From positions 30,284,001 to 30,348,000 of the forward strand of contig NW_024464918.1 of assembly GCF_017591425.1 (NCBI RefSeq): DNA of 64,000 nucleotides. The letters run 5' to 3'. Origin of the DNA: Ochotona curzoniae. Its lineage: Eukaryota; Chordata; Mammalia; Lagomorpha; Ochotonidae. Of this stretch, positions 11,016 to 23,614 are shown piece after piece (position 1 is the first letter of the stretch; every line of letters starts with the position of its first letter). Position numbers and translations under genes: made by a program. A model generated the notes under the pieces. The model worked only from the letters and a program-made list of their open reading frames with translations, had not been told where the DNA came from and did not search any database.

Positions 11016-13329
11016 ATGTGTGTGTGTGTGTTTGTCTGACTCGCAAGTAACTAAATACTCGTTCCCCATACTAGTGAGGGTAGGTCTAGAATCTCTCAAA
11101 ATGATGAGCTCCATCATGTTTTGGGTCTGTTTGTGTACACCTGTGATGGCCGTGTATTTGAACTGTCCTTGGCCCCTGTACCTGTACTGGAGCTGCCCGA
11201 CTTCTAGCACAGCCTGGGCAGGAACCTCCTTGGAAACATCTCAAGTATAGATTCTTATCTATACATCTCTATGATTTGAATCCATAACAGTTTTTTAGCG
11301 ATGTAAATGTATACAGCTGCTGCAAGTTTTCTCTTTCCAAAAAGCTTGACCACTGCTTGTTTTCACACCATGTGCTTTTTTTGGAAACATGAGCAGTACA
11401 GATGAACTCCCATTAGAAGAGGGTGAGTCATGATGTGTGAGCTGAGCTGATGCTCTGTGTTGTGTGCCCAGGGCATCCCGCAGGCCCTCTGCTCCTGGAA
11501 GGTGGGGTGGGCGTCCATGACATTTGGTGTAGAAATTGTTGCCTTGGCTAAACAAAAGCAAGGCATTCCGATCTACCACCTACAGAGTCTGGAGCTGAGT
11601 TTGGTCTCCAGGCTAACTAGCTCATGCATTCTTACTGTTTCTGGTAGTAACTTAGATTTAAATGTTGCCCAAATATTGAGTATGCCCCTTTGGCAAAAGA
11701 GGTTTTCTTGGCTTAGAGAAAGCAGCCTTCTAGGCACAAATTTGCTCATCTTTAATATTCTAAATGATCTTCTCTGAAACCACTGTCATTGATTGCAGTC
11801 CGAATAACCCTGGAGACCTTGATGGAAAACAACTGTAGATGCAACTAAAAATGGTAGACAATTTTAAGGTACAGCCCCTTTATCTCTTGCATTAAGTACA
11901 TGCTGTAGCTAAATAAAAATAAAGCATGTGCTTGCCAATGAATCTGCGACCTTTTTCCAGGCGTTTAACACTAAGGTGATCCTCTTTGTTCCGCCTAGTC
12001 CCCACTGTCTCATAGAGTGTGGTAATAAAAATATTATCTATGTCGAAGTATTATTGAGATAATCTTCTAATGATATACATGAGAGATTTGCAAACTTCAC
12101 CTGGGAAATAATAACACTTCTCTGACAATTGAAAGCTCTTACGGAAACAGAATGTGCTGCAAAAGACAGAGCCATGTGGGAGAACTGGCGCACAGCAATG
12201 TCTCCTTTCAGTGAAATTTGAAATTCTCAGACAGAGCCACATAAATCCCCAAGTGTTTATCTCTAGAACCAGGGAAATGGGAGAGGATTATCAGTCCTTG
12301 GTGCACACAGTGTCTGGTTTGCACAGAAGCATGCTGAGTTGTGGCTTTCACAGATGTGCTCCTCGATGCAGGGAGAGGCGATCCCGGAGACAGACTCACC
12401 GTGCAGGAGGCAGCCTGGAGACAGCCTTTCCCCGGGGGGCTGGGAGGACCTGAAGGTGGGCTCACTGCAGATGACTGGAGGACACAACCTGTCAGGAAAT
12501 GTCAAGGCACACGATGGGAAACCTCCCAGTGCACAAAGCACCTGGCCCTCTAGCTGGTCATCTGCCCGAGATCCTGGGGAAAGCTGTGTGGCCGTAGGCA
12601 GGGACCAGCTGGAGGAAGACTAGAGTCCACTCGAGGACACAGAATCAACAGGAGTCTCCTGCCTGTGATCCTCATTTAAAACTAGAATGGGAACTCGGCA
12701 GAGAACGTGGGCTCTGCTGCTGTTGCTTGGCCTGGACTACCCACCATGACATAGGACTATCCTACATAATGACTCTTCTTGAATGCCATTGCTGAGTGTC
12801 CTGGCATTACCATCCTCTATAGCAGCTCTCACAGGGTTCTCAAATGTGTCTGCCTCTCTTCATCTCGCCCTCTACTCTCCAGCCTCTGCCTCTACCAGAT
12901 GAGATCATAATTAATGGCAGACCTCCCATCTCTCTTATGGCGTCTGGATTCATCTTGCTAGATGCAGACTATGCAGCTCTGTTTCAGACTCTTGGTGGTT
13001 GTCCACTCTAAGCATCTGTGCTATGTCTCATGGCTCCAAGGGCAGGCATTTTGCATTCTCCCTTCCTCTCTAGCCTCATCATGAACCCCCACCTGACTCT
13101 GACTTGCGCTGTGTAGAGTCTGGCTCTTCTGCACACTGGTGCCTCCTCTATGCAACCTCACCCTTCCAGAGCAGCGGGTTTTGTGCTGTTTTTCCTCTCC
13201 TTCAGGGTTCTGATTGCACGAATTGCTTCTAGGGAATGACAACCCCACCAATGTATGGCTTCCTCCAATATTTTCCAGCATAGCCTTTGCTTTCTCTTAC
13301 ACAGCAATTGGCAAAGTGTGGTCAATGAC
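11016..13329. other. Unique noncoding DNA
   Basis: No gene or confident repeat. Open frames around 12150-12620 overlap in several frames and on both strands, which reflects GC-richer sequence rather than coding. A short TG run (11017-11031) ends the SINE fragment. Confidence 0.45.
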
Positions 13330-13475
13330 ATATTTAGTTGTATTCCCATTTAATGTCCTCCCTACCCCAAGGCAAATCCCATGAAAGCAAGGACTACGTC
13401 TATTTTACTTATAATTTTATACCCAACGTGTGGCACAGTGCCTGAATTAAATAGTTGCTGAATGGAAAATGATTA
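13330..13475 (+). mobile_element. L2 (LINE2) 3' end
   Basis: The plus strand follows the L2 3' terminus: 'catgaaagcaaggactacgtctattttact', then 'gtggcacagtgcctgaattaaatagttgctgaatgga'. This is the decayed form of the 'agggcagggactgtgtct ... agcacagtgcctggcacatag ... ttgttgaatgaa' signature. Only the 3' end is recognisable. Confidence 0.7.
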
Positions 13476-14024
13476 GATCTTGTGTATGTTGTCATAATGA
13501 TGATTCATTCCCCTGTGATAGCAACAGCATCTGAAATCCCGTTGCTATTATAATTATCATTATTATTGGATCACACTATTCCAGTCTCACAAAAAGAGAG
13601 CTACTTTCTTCGTTCTCCTTAATCGACAATAGCTGCTACAGTCCTACGAGACTAGGGAGTGACTTTTGTTCCTTTTTAGCTACCTGATGTTTAGCAAAGA
13701 AGTTAACAACAAATGTACATATGCAATGATTTTTATTTCCCAACTCCTATAAGTGAGATGCTGACTTTTGAAAACTTAGCCTTGTCTTAATTTTTAGAAG
13801 CCCGTGCGAAGCTCTCACTAACATGTCTGATCGTTACATTTCATGCATTTTAGGTAAAATGTGAACAGAATACCGTATCTATGGAAAATACTTCTTAATT
13901 TGTGTCCTTGTAAAGCAAATTAAGGACAGTAAAATTCCAGAGCAGCACATCCTCTTGTGCTAAAACTGCTTTTATTTGAGTCACATTGGTAGTAAGGTGT
14001 CTCTCTTCCTTCCTGGATGTGACA
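13476..14024. other. AT-rich noncoding DNA
   Basis: No feature recognised. The stretch has short AT-rich runs such as the ATT/ATTATC cluster near 13548-13567. Confidence 0.45.
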
Positions 14025-14190
14025 GCATAGAACTAAAAACAGCTGCCCTGGAACCAAAATCTTTAAGGTGAATTCAAATCTAGTCACCTGCCAGTGTGAC
14101 CCTGAGTAAGTTCTGTCTTCTCTTTGACTTTGAATTTCCATGTGTGAGAAATGAGCACACTTGCAGTAATGACTTCATTGGTTCCTTTGC
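14025..14190 (+). mobile_element. MIR SINE, diverged
   Basis: The core 'ccagtgtgaccctgagtaagttctgtcttctctttgactttgaatttccatgtgtgagaaatg' parallels the MIR core 'gctgtgtgaccttgggcaagt...cctcagtttcctcatctgtaaaatg'. The orientation is plus. Confidence 0.6.
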
Positions 14191-14758
14191 GGTAACATTT
14201 AAGTTGAACTTTCACAAACAGAAACTATAGGTCCACATGGATGGGGAGGCACACAGGAATTCCGAAGGCAAAACGATGCCATTGTTGTGGACAAGGTACA
14301 ATCCTGAATGTAAGAGGAGACACGGTAGGAAACAAACGTGGATAGTTGGAAGTCTTGAAGGCACAGGCAGGTCTAAGTGACCACCTGGGATGTCACATGT
14401 GCCCAAGTCAGTGCTTGCTTTATAAGAGTTTAAGAACATCAAATACTAGGAAAGGTTTTTAATTATAAAAGTCCATCTTCGCTTCTCTCCCTCCCCCAAA
14501 TGATCAGGTACAATGTTCATGCTGACTTACTTATGTACATTCTAAAATATTTCTTAAAATATTAAGAAGCTTAAGTGAAAGAAGGTCTGCTCTCATACCT
14601 GAAAATAGATGCGCTTGGGTCCTAAAGGCTAACTTACTTGGCAAGGGATACTTGCAAGTGGCAGACAGCAAATCATCGTTGATGAATAATAATGCCTAAT
14701 GCATATCAAGTAAATACAGTAAATCCTTCAATTATCTCTCTTCCAGCAATGCACTTTT
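14191..14758. other. Noncoding DNA, nothing recognised
   Basis: No feature recognised between the MIR copy and the next SINE. Confidence 0.45.
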
Positions 14759-15020
14759 GATTTTATTATTTATTTGCAAGGCAGACAGAATAAAAGAGCA
14801 AGCAAGAATACTCCCCTCCACTGATTGGCTCCCCGAAAGGCTCCCAGTGAGTGGGACTGGATGCGGGGTGAAGCCAGGAGCTTAGAACATGGACAGCAGT
14901 CGTCCAGTCGCTTGAGGCACCACTCCTCACCTCTCCAATCTGCAATGGCAAAAGAACAGAGTCAGGAATAGCTTCTGGGTTGAACCCAGGTACTCGACTG
15001 TGGGACACAGCCATCTCACC
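14759..15020 (-). mobile_element. Lagomorph SINE, older, head truncated
   Basis: On the plus strand it begins 'ttttattatttatttgcaaggcagaca' (tail and purine tract). It passes through 'actgattggctccccgaaaggctcccagtg' and 'gaagccaggagct', and ends in a B-box-like 'ttgaacccaggtactcgactgtgggacacagcc'. The minus orientation and higher divergence mark an older subfamily than the pika-type copies in the right half of the window. Confidence 0.65.
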
Positions 15021-15024
15021 AATA

Positions 15025-15110
15025 AATGTTCACTCCCATTTTAATCTCCTTTTTACAGCTGAGGAAACTGAGTCACAGCTTAGACCAATAAGTTGCTCTG
15101 ACTCCTAAGG
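15025..15110 (-). mobile_element. MIR core fragment
   Basis: The phrase 'cattttaatctcctttttacagctgaggaaactgagtcacagcttag' matches the antisense MIR core 'cccattttacagatgaggaaactgaggcacagag'. Only the core is recognisable. Confidence 0.55.
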
Positions 15111-16759
15111 GTACCAGGAAGCCAAAATGGCCATTTTAACCATAGAGCCATGTGCTGACACTACCATACTTGGCAGATGAACAGCCAGCCAGCCTTTCTT
15201 TCTCCCAGTGCCACAAGAAGACACTGCGGCTGGACTGAGTCAGTGACAGCATGGGCCTGCTGCCCTTCAGGAGAGAGACTTCCTTTCGGTTTCCTGGCGA
15301 CTCTCTGATGATCCAGTGAGTGCTTTGGGGAAGCTGCACTTCTTGCAGTCTCGCAGGTGTGATGTAGTGCACTGGAAAGCGGACTGACTCCAATGGAAAT
15401 CTCACTAAACACTAGCATGATAAACTGCAGGGTGAAGCACTAGTTCCATACTGTCTACTGGTAGTAAGGGAGTAGTTGAGTCACCGCAAGAGTTTTTGTT
15501 ATTGTCAGCCTGCTGTCCTACACCCTGGCATTTCCTGCTCGGGTGGAGATGGATGCCAGGCAGCAGCTGTGTGATTCAGATCAAAGTTTTGCCTGGAGCC
15601 AGTGGAAGTTCACCCACCCCATGTTTATGACACCCAGTATTAGGCAGGGTGGGGGGCAGTCACTCGGCTGACTCAGTAATTTCTGCAGTGGTGGCACACG
15701 GAGTCTGCCCTTTGCAGTTAGCAGAGAAATGCGAATCATACCTCACACAGGCGACAATTGGAAAATCAATCTGTGTGTTCATGGAAATGTGACATTTCAT
15801 TCTTGGCTGATGAGACTATTCTGCAAGACCAACTGTAAAACTCAGGTCTTTTAGGTGTTTAATGGTGAAATAACCTGAGTGCCACCACATACTTACAGAT
15901 CCTTTTTTACGGTGCCTTTTTGAGTGGATCATGACTCCTGGTGAAACCCTTGCCAGGAGCAGGCAGTCACCTCTCCCCCTCAGTCGGCCTCTCCTGGAGG
16001 CTCTCCTTAGCAGCACCCAAAGAGGTAGATTCCTTTAGACAAAAAAAAAGAAAAAATACTTGTAGTTGTGATCGGAAAAAGAGTGAGTTCCACCCTTGGA
16101 GCTCGTGCTGCTCCTTGCACTTTGGTGACTGCAGCCAGCTCAGCAGCTAGAACAAGATGCAGGAACCAGGGCGCATTCCTTGGGCTTTCCAGGCCCTTCC
16201 CCTGTGTTAAGGTGGCTTCCCTTACTGCGATCGATGTGCTTTCCAAACTCTCAGAAAACCCTCAGCTGCCTCCTCCAACAGAAGAAAAGCAGCTACACTG
16301 CCTACCTCCTCCCGATGCACATAGCTAACGACCTTGTGAAAAAATGATTTTTCCATTTTCCTCATTTCCCCAGGTAGAGATTTGAGAGGAAAATAAAATT
16401 TGCAAATCAGTTTATAGTAAGCATCTGTTGCTGAATTCTTCACTCTGCAAGCTTAAATTCCTTAGAGCCAAGTGTATTACTTAATATGTGCTTCTCTCAT
16501 AACTCTCAATGATGTTCTTGTTTGTGTGTCTAGAGCCTAAAGCTGGTAGCTGGAATGCTCACGTTAGCTCATCTGGTCAGGGAGTCTGAACTCCCCTCAG
16601 AATTGCTGAGTCCAGTTAGTGTCCTGGTGGCTCAGTCTTGTCTAGGATGAGACTGGGATCTAGATCCTTTAATCAAACATATTCTTCTTAGGAAACTTTG
16701 TAGAGTTGGTGTGCATAGTGCATACTTGTGGCCTACCACATGTATGAAAATTGCTCTTT
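15111..16759. other. Unique noncoding DNA
   Basis: No gene or repeat recognised. A short A run at 16041-16056 is the only low-complexity feature. Confidence 0.45.
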
Positions 16760-17070
16760 AAATATTTTCTAGGGATTATCTACTAATAGTTGAAAGGCAG
16801 AGGGAGATGGGGAGAAGAGATAAGCAACTTCGCTTTCCAGAGACTGAGAGTCAGGGCGTGGTCAGGATAAGACCTTGAGTATGAAACTCTATTTGTGCTT
16901 CCAAGTGTGTGGCATGAATCCAAGTTCCTGAGCCATCATCTGCTGCCTCCCAGGGTACACATCAGCAGCAAGCTGGACTGTAATCAGTAGCTAGGACAGG
17001 AGATATGGCTTCTAGTATGGGATGCAAGCAGCCTAAGCAGTAACAGCCCACTGTACCACACACCTGCCCT
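16760..17070 (-). mobile_element. Lagomorph SINE, older subfamily
   Basis: On the plus strand it reads 'ttgaaaggcagagggagatgg' (3' tail region), then 'tcctgagccatcatctgctgcctcccaggg', 'acatcagcagcaagctgg', and ends at the head with 'ctgtaccacacacctgccct'. The order shows a minus-strand copy. Tail A/T richness is eroded, which agrees with age. Confidence 0.7.
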
Positions 17071-17604
17071 AGAATGAATGATCTGAACTAGCCAGCTTCT
17101 CATGTATAATCATGTAGACAAAATCATATTCTGTCAACAGCTGACTATTAACTCATAAGATTTCAACTTCCTTGAGTACTTGAGGCTGTCTCACGTCTCT
17201 TTATCACAATGTCTAGTTGAAACATCTGATTTATTTCTAATACCATCCATTTTTATGTTTAGCTAATAGCTTTTCCGTGTTGTATGTGCTTCTGTTTTTA
17301 TTTTATGAGTAAGCTGAGCCTGCAAATTCCCCATGGTTCAGACAACCTCTGGTATCTCTCTTTTATAATAGGGAATGTGTCAAAAGCCTAAATTGTTGCA
17401 GAGAAAAACTAAAGACAATGCCAGGAGAACTAAGGCCGTGAAGACTGTGAGGGGATGGAAGTAGATCTAACAGTTTCGCTCTTTTGCAAGCCTCAGGCCA
17501 GGCCAGGCCCCTGTGTCATTGTAGAGTTACCACTCCGTAAACTCTCCAAGACACATCTCCTTCCCTTCCAAGCCGTACTGAGTTCTATGCTATCTTTTTT
17601 TTCA

Positions 17605-17850
17605 ATTTGTAAGAAACAGAAATCTCCCATTTCCTGGTTCACTTTCTAAATGCTCACAACAGCCAGGACAGGGCCAGGTCTAAGCTCAACCTGGGTCTTC
17701 AAGTGCATGACAGGGACCCAAGTGCTGAACCATCACCTGATGCCTCCTAGAACACACACTAGCAGTCAGCTGGAACAGGAACTTGAACTCAAGCACTTCA
17801 GTGCTGGATGCCAGTATCCTAGGCCACATCTTCAAGTGCTAAGCCAAATC
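17605..17850 (-). mobile_element. Lagomorph SINE, older subfamily, partial
   Basis: The plus strand shows the antisense body in order: 'tctcccatttcctggttcac', 'caagtgctgaaccatcacctgatgcctcctag', 'acacactagcagtcagctgg', 'gaacttgaactcaagcacttcagtgctggatgccagtatcctaggcc'. It lies only about 530 bp from the preceding copy and in the same orientation. Confidence 0.65.
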
Positions 17851-18949
17851 CTTCCCTGTTCAACTTGCCGACTTTAGTCCTATAGCTTTTATGTATCCCA
17901 AGTTACACTGTTGATATGTGCAAGGTTTGTTCCTCTCTCTCCCACTTGCGACCTAGAATGTGCAGAAGCTGGTGCACTGAACTTCTGTTGGGTTGGTTCT
18001 TTTTAGTTCTTCAAGCTCAAGTCCAAATATACAGGCCATTTGTCTATCAGAACTGTTGAGTAAGGGGGGGTGTGGAAATGTGCATTAGAAATGCAGCTTC
18101 GATTCCCATCTATAATAATTAAGACATGAGTCTCTGTTGCCCAGAACAAAGCAGACAAGGGTCTTGGAACCCTTATTGACGTTTTCATTAGACAGTAAGA
18201 CGAGTAAAGCAGTGAGGAGTCAGATATGCCTCTTTTAGACTCTCTCCATTGGAAGGGACGGAAAGCAGCCCTTTAAACTGTGTCGCTATTTGCTGTAGAT
18301 TTTCTACTGATATTTGGAAAATACTTCTTTTAATAGCACCATACTTTACTCCATCCAAACACAAAGATTTTACTAAGCCCGTCACCTCTGAGCCTTTGTT
18401 GTGTCTTTATTAGTAACGCATTTTTGATACATGCCTACGTATATTTAAATATTCACACTACATGCTTTAATCTGTTAGATGTATTATGAAGCACAGAACT
18501 AAAAATAAAATGACTTCTTTTAAGTATTTTGGAATGAAATATTTTCCCTATACCATGATGAATTATTGAGGCAGCTCTGCTGCACGGGCAGCCAAGAACA
18601 GGAGTATTGCAAGCATGGCTAAGCCTGGTCCATTGCACTTCTCACTTAATCTCGAGTCGCCGTGTATTCTCCATTATCTCTACCACCTTGTGATGCCATC
18701 TCCCACACTCTCACTGGTCTCTTTGCTTTCCATATCTCTTTCTTTCCAATGAGAGTGTCCTCCATTGGCCCAGGTGCTCCTTCCCAAACTATATCTGGAG
18801 TTTGTCCTCTGTTGGAGTCCTTGTGGAAGGGAACCAGCAAGCCCAGCACAGACTTTGTCGGTTCACTCTCCTTTCTCATCTTTCTTCTGGGCTTTGTCAG
18901 CCTGCAAATGACTGGAGGCATGAATACCTTTGTCTGATGCTCACTTGTC
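17851..18949. other. Noncoding DNA, nothing firm
   Basis: No gene recognised. The part near 18640-18950 is pyrimidine-rich on the plus strand and may be older L2 body upstream of the L2 end that follows, but I cannot align it by eye. Confidence 0.4.
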
Positions 18950-19185
18950 CGTGTGCTGGTTCCCTCTGCTCACCTGGCAAACCTCCATGGTCAACTTGAA
19001 ACCTTAGACGGTCCCCTGCATTCCACCTTGCAGAACCAAGCACTTCTCTTCCTTAACACCTCATTTTTATCTAATTAGCATTTTTATCAGATTAACTTGT
19101 GCTCATGTCTCCACCTTCCTACATGTTAGAAATGCTGCTCTAGTTTTTTCTTGGATTGTCACTGTCTATCACAGACATGGAGAGA
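18950..19185 (+). mobile_element. L2 (LINE2) fragment
   Basis: The phrases 'cacctggcaaacctccatggtcaacttgaaacc' and 'cttaacacctcatttttatctaattagcatttttatcag' parallel the L2 3' region ('cctggcaaactcctactcatcctt...cac...ttatagcacttatcacattgtattgtaatta'). The copy is highly diverged and its boundaries are rough. Confidence 0.45.
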
Positions 19186-19429
19186 ATGGTGACGCATGAC
19201 GAACGTGGCAGTGAGGGAAAACGTAACGAGTCTGCAGTAAGCAGAGAGAAAATGTGTGGAGAGTAAGTGACAAGAGATGCTGATGGTCTAGAGTTTGTAG
19301 CATCTTTCTACAGCTCATCAGCTTTAGGGTCAGTCACATTGCAAGTCGCTTCTTACACCACCCAGTGAATGTAATGAATAACGCTAATAGCAAATAAGAA
19401 TTGTGAGTACTGTGTGGTACTGATTTTGA

Positions 19430-19600
19430 GCTTTCTGCTTTAGTCACCACAGAGCCTTAAGAAGTAAGCTGTTAGTATTCGCTTCCTCTTAAGCCTGGGA
19501 GAGTTACTGCAATTCTCAACAGTGGAGGGTGACTTTGTGAGCAAGTGGGAACACTGCGATTTGTAAGCACAACTCCAACTATAGGCTCTTTGCCCAGATT
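19430..19600 (-). mobile_element. MIR SINE, diverged
   Basis: Antisense MIR order is seen on the plus strand: 'caccacagagccttaagaagtaagctgttagtattcgcttcctctt' (like 'cctgtgaggtaggtactattattatcccc'). It is followed by an eroded core and the 'aactccaactataggctctttgccc' end. Confidence 0.5.
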
Positions 19601-20615
19601 TTCTCTAAGCTTGGGCTGTGTGTCTTTAACCTTGATATTCATTCCCTTCCCTGCTAGGGTGGAATGTTTCCAGTGATCTTATGGTAGCTGCAGATGAAAT
19701 GCATAATGAATATAATGGGTTTATGTACTGTACGTTCCATAAAGTTTCTAAGATACTCTTTGGAAATCTCTCGACTGCACTATTTATCTATAACTTAATG
19801 ACTTGTTTCATGGAGTCACGTGGCTTCATTTATTTCCACCAGCACCACATCCTGTGTGATGTTACCATCTGGTATGGTTGAGAGAGATTTCCAGCTTATG
19901 GAAGTTGCTTTGTTTACAGCAAACACAACTTTGGCTGGAATTGGCACCAGATTCCAGGCTGCCTGATCATTCTCCCTAGATTTCATAGGTAGACTGGACT
20001 CACCAAAAAGCAGCTGGGTAGGGAAGCAGCTTGGATAGTATATGCACTATAATATATCAAAATACTGCTTGTAAACTTAAATTCCAACCTATATGTTGTT
20101 CGTTAGAGGAGGCCACAAAGATGGAGAATGGCAGTAGAAGAGGGATAACTGAATTGGTCCTAAAATATTTGCCAGGGGTAGAAATGAACAGTTTACTCCA
20201 CTGCATCAAATGCATGGGTGCTCTGGCATCTTTTGTTTTCCTGCCAGCCTGGTTCCGCTCAGTAGTTGATAAAGTAGGCAAGTCACAATTTCAGGATTTT
20301 ATGAAATTCTAATAGAAACCATCAGCAACTCAAGGCAGAATCATACTGACAACAAATTGGATTTCACATTTGATAACGGAAACGGTTTGAAGGTTCTTTT
20401 GAAAATGTAGACTATTTATTTAGAGTTCATTTATCATAGTCTCTATTAAGTAATATTTGTTATACTTCCTCACGCACAGGAGACCTAGCAGTCTGCTGCC
20501 TACTAGTGATAGGGACTCCGGGGATTCCTGGGAAAGACAAAAAAAATAAATGCTGTAACTCTCCCTGAGAAATGGGGAGATCATAGAAAACAAGTACATT
20601 GTGTATGTTTCCCCA
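19601..20615. other. Unique noncoding DNA
   Basis: Nothing recognised. The 93-codon plus frame at 20031-20312 overlaps a 74-codon minus frame and matches no known protein. Confidence 0.45.
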
Positions 20616-20923
20616 AAGATGTATTTATTTTTATTGGAAAGGCAAGTTTACAGAAAGAAGGGGAGACAGAGAAAGATCTTCTATCTACTGGTTCACTCCC
20701 CAAGTGGCCACATGACCAGAGCCGATTTGAAGCCAGGAGCTTCCTCTGGGTCTCCCGCATGGGTACAGGGTCCCAAAGCTTTGGGCCGTCCTCTATTGTT
20801 TTCTCAGGGCACAAGCAGGGAACTGGATGGGAGGTGGAACAGCCAGCACATGAACCAGCGCCCATATGGGGTTCAGAAAATTGCAAAGTGAAGAATCAGC
20901 CACTGAGCTATCGCGCTGAGCCC
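20616..20923 (-). mobile_element. Pika-type lagomorph SINE, full length
   Basis: On the plus strand it reads from the tail ('aagatgtatttatttttattggaaaggc') through 'ggttcactccccaagtggcc', 'gaagccaggagctt' and 'gggtacagggtcccaaagctttgggccgtcctct'. It ends with the B-box region 'gaaccagcgcccatatgggg' and the head 'ctatcgcgctgagccc'. It is well preserved compared with the copies at 14.8-17.8 kb. Confidence 0.85.
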
Positions 20924-21513
20924 ACATAATGTAATCTTCAGATGTTTTTGAGTAAGAAGCTGACCCAATTCAGCCTTCTGCACAATTCTGTGAAAAACAA
21001 GCTACTCTGATGGCAGTCTCCTGATTGGTTTAAGTAATTTGTCTCATTAGCATCTACACTGACCCATCAGGGAGCATTTCCTACTTTTGAGGTCCCAGGG
21101 GTGAGTGGGTGGCGGCGGCAGCATCCTCTTGCTCCTGCCTGCCACAGATTGAGTTTACTCCTTCCTCCTTCCTGTACCTCCTTCTTCATGGTCACCAAAG
21201 AGCCTGGCCGGGCAAGCAGCTTTAACCCAGAAGTCAGCAGCACTGACACACCTGGCAGAGAGGAGAGAGATGCGTCAGAGCAGCGACACAACTACCTAGC
21301 TGCAACGCAAGGAGCTGTAGGAATCCAGCTAGAAGAACATGAACAGGTGTTACAGGAGGGCTGCGCTGCTCCTGAAGGACCTGCCAAGCAGCAGAATCTG
21401 ACCCGTCAGTCTGAGACAAGATGCAGGTTCTTGCTGACATCCCTCCTGTAACACTGACACAGGGATGTCCCCAACACTAGGATCACACACTGAAACGGGA
21501 GCCAATGAGGACA

Positions 21514-21783
21514 GGCCTTCCGGTGAGCACAGAGGATAGTGGTTAAGACCCCTTCATTCCACAACTCATGACCCGAGTTGGACTCCTGGCAGTGGGAACC
21601 TTGGAAGGCGGCAGGGTGAGTCCTTAGCGGGTGAGTCCCCAACCCCTGTGGCAGACCAGGATTAAGGTAGTAGCTGTCTGCTTCTCTAAGGCGGTTTGGG
21701 GAGGAGCCAGTGTGTCGGGGGATCTCTTTGTCTCCGCCTCTCTGTTTCTTTCCACCTCTCTCTCTGCCTCTCCACATCTTAAG
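21514..21783 (+). mobile_element. tRNA-derived SINE, diverged or different subfamily
   Basis: The start has A-box-like 'gatagtggttaagacc' and B-box-like 'gagttggactcctgg' at tRNA-like spacing. The body ends in a pyrimidine-rich 'tctccgcctctctgtttctttccacctctctctctgcctctcc' tail as in lagomorph SINEs, but there is no AATAAA-rich end. It may be a separate subfamily. Confidence 0.5.
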
Positions 21784-23473
21784 ACATGGTTGTGTGTTAA
21801 TTTCTGATAATCCTGCCCTCCCAGGCTTGCTTTCGTACTATTTTAGAGATGACTGGTGACCAGGCTTCTCATCAAGACATCAGTGAAAGTTAGCACTGGA
21901 TAGCTTCCTATTAGGAAAAGCTTTATAAATTGAAAGCATTCTCTATTTGAGTCCAAATAAATAAGTCTGGGTTAGAGAGAAAAGCAAAAACACAGAAATA
22001 GCAGAGACATAAGTTAAAAAATAACTCCTTTGATCCAGACAGATGCCAGTGACACACAAAATGATGTCTATTTCCTTCTTGACTTGGTATGGCAACTACG
22101 CGTTTGCTTATATGCCTGCTTGCCTGGCATTTCCATGGACACATCTAGGAGCATTCTCAAATACACATGCTTGAGAGAACTCTTGAACTCGCCTTCTTCA
22201 TACCCCAAACTAGAGCATCTCCTCTGTTCTCCATTTCAGTAAGTGGCACCACCGCTCTTCTGTAATCAGACCACAAAACACACCAAGATTCCCAGACTGT
22301 CTCCCTGTGCTCCTACCATTTGCTGTCCAAACCACCACCCCTCCCCCAACCTGCTCTCTGCCTGCAGCCCCCAGCTGCATGGCTCCCCTGCACAGTCCAA
22401 TATGATAAGATGTAACCACAGATATGTAATATGTCTGCCAGGAGGCTATTTTCAGGACAGAGATGGTCTGGCTTGGGGACCAAAGGGAGGCAGGAGTGGG
22501 GAGTAGGCACAAGTGACTGGGCCAGACCCCTTCCGAAGCAGACCCTGGTGAGGTGATCCCAGCCTGGCCCCATCATAACCCACTGACCTGCAAATCTCAC
22601 CAGGTGCAGGCAATGGCATCCTTTTCATAAATCCAGGGGCTAAAATCTTATTCTGCAAAAATACAGAAAGAACACTGCTCTAGTCACCATGACGCAGATG
22701 TCCACTTAAAGCACTCCTGTGACGAAAAATAGCAAAGACAATGTCAATCATTACCTATTTTTCTTCTGGGGTTTTATTTACTTACACTGTTTCATATTTT
22801 CAACGAAAATATGTTCACCATCCTCTTTCTTAGGTAGTTAACTGCAGACCAAAACCTACAAATCTTTAGGTATGTTAGATTAATAGGGAAAGTTCTGGAA
22901 GCTTACAATTTTGCTAGCTGTAAATGGAAAACTGTTCTGTCTGGTAAAACTTTCTTTGCTCCAAAGATCTCCACCTGAAAACCAAAACAAATGGTTTCCA
23001 AATGGAACAGTGCTTATATCTTAGTAAGTGAATAACAAATCAGCTTTAAAAAACAAGCAGTAACATCATCCAAAGGTATTTTTTTTTTGGTTGGAATGTG
23101 AGAGGAGGTTTAATAAATCAATCGCTAGTGGTAGCCACTTTCTTCCATCACCCTCTCTCCCATGCTGCCATAATAATGTAAATTAGATCCACTTAACCTC
23201 TACAGAATGATTCATTCTTATAATAATGTCATTAGACTGTAATGGCAAATGTATGGAAAGTACAGAAGGCAACAGGTGTGTGAACGACACTTAGGAAGCT
23301 CTGCTGAGGGGTTTGGTGGCTGTTGCTAAGTTCCGACTGGTTACAGGGTTGTCTTATGCCTCCAGTTGGGTGCCTCACGATGCACTGCTTTCAGTCCTAT
23401 GCAAAGAAACCTGCAGCACTGGAACCTCAGAGGATTTGGTTCAATAGAAAAGGCTAGGCCTCTGTTCAACTGG

Positions 23474-23474
<1 letters not shown>
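21784..23474. other. Unique noncoding DNA
   Basis: No gene or firm repeat. A stretch at 22243-22640 has longer overlapping open frames on both strands, which reflects GC composition rather than coding. Confidence 0.45.
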
Positions 23475-23518
<44 letters not shown>

Positions 23519-23537
23519 TGTGTGTGTGTCTGTGTGT

Positions 23538-23580
<43 letters not shown>

Positions 23581-23614
23581 TGTGTGTGTGTCTGTGTGTG
23601 TGCGTGCGTGCACG
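23475..23614. repeat. Interrupted (TG)n microsatellite, about 140 bp
   Basis: A long TG run is broken at regular points by TC. It consists of one pure tract, a set of short (TG)5 units separated by TC, a second pure tract, more short units, and an end with TGCGTGCGTGCACGC. The spurious open frames across it are poly-Cys/Val or poly-Thr/His. Confidence 0.95.

Noticed and set aside
18050..18135. Possible MER5-like antisense fragment
   Set aside because: Only a few short similar words; the order was not convincing.
23475..23614. Possible CRISPR-like or satellite array
   Set aside because: Units are dinucleotides with TC interruptions, no spacers; a microsatellite in vertebrate DNA.
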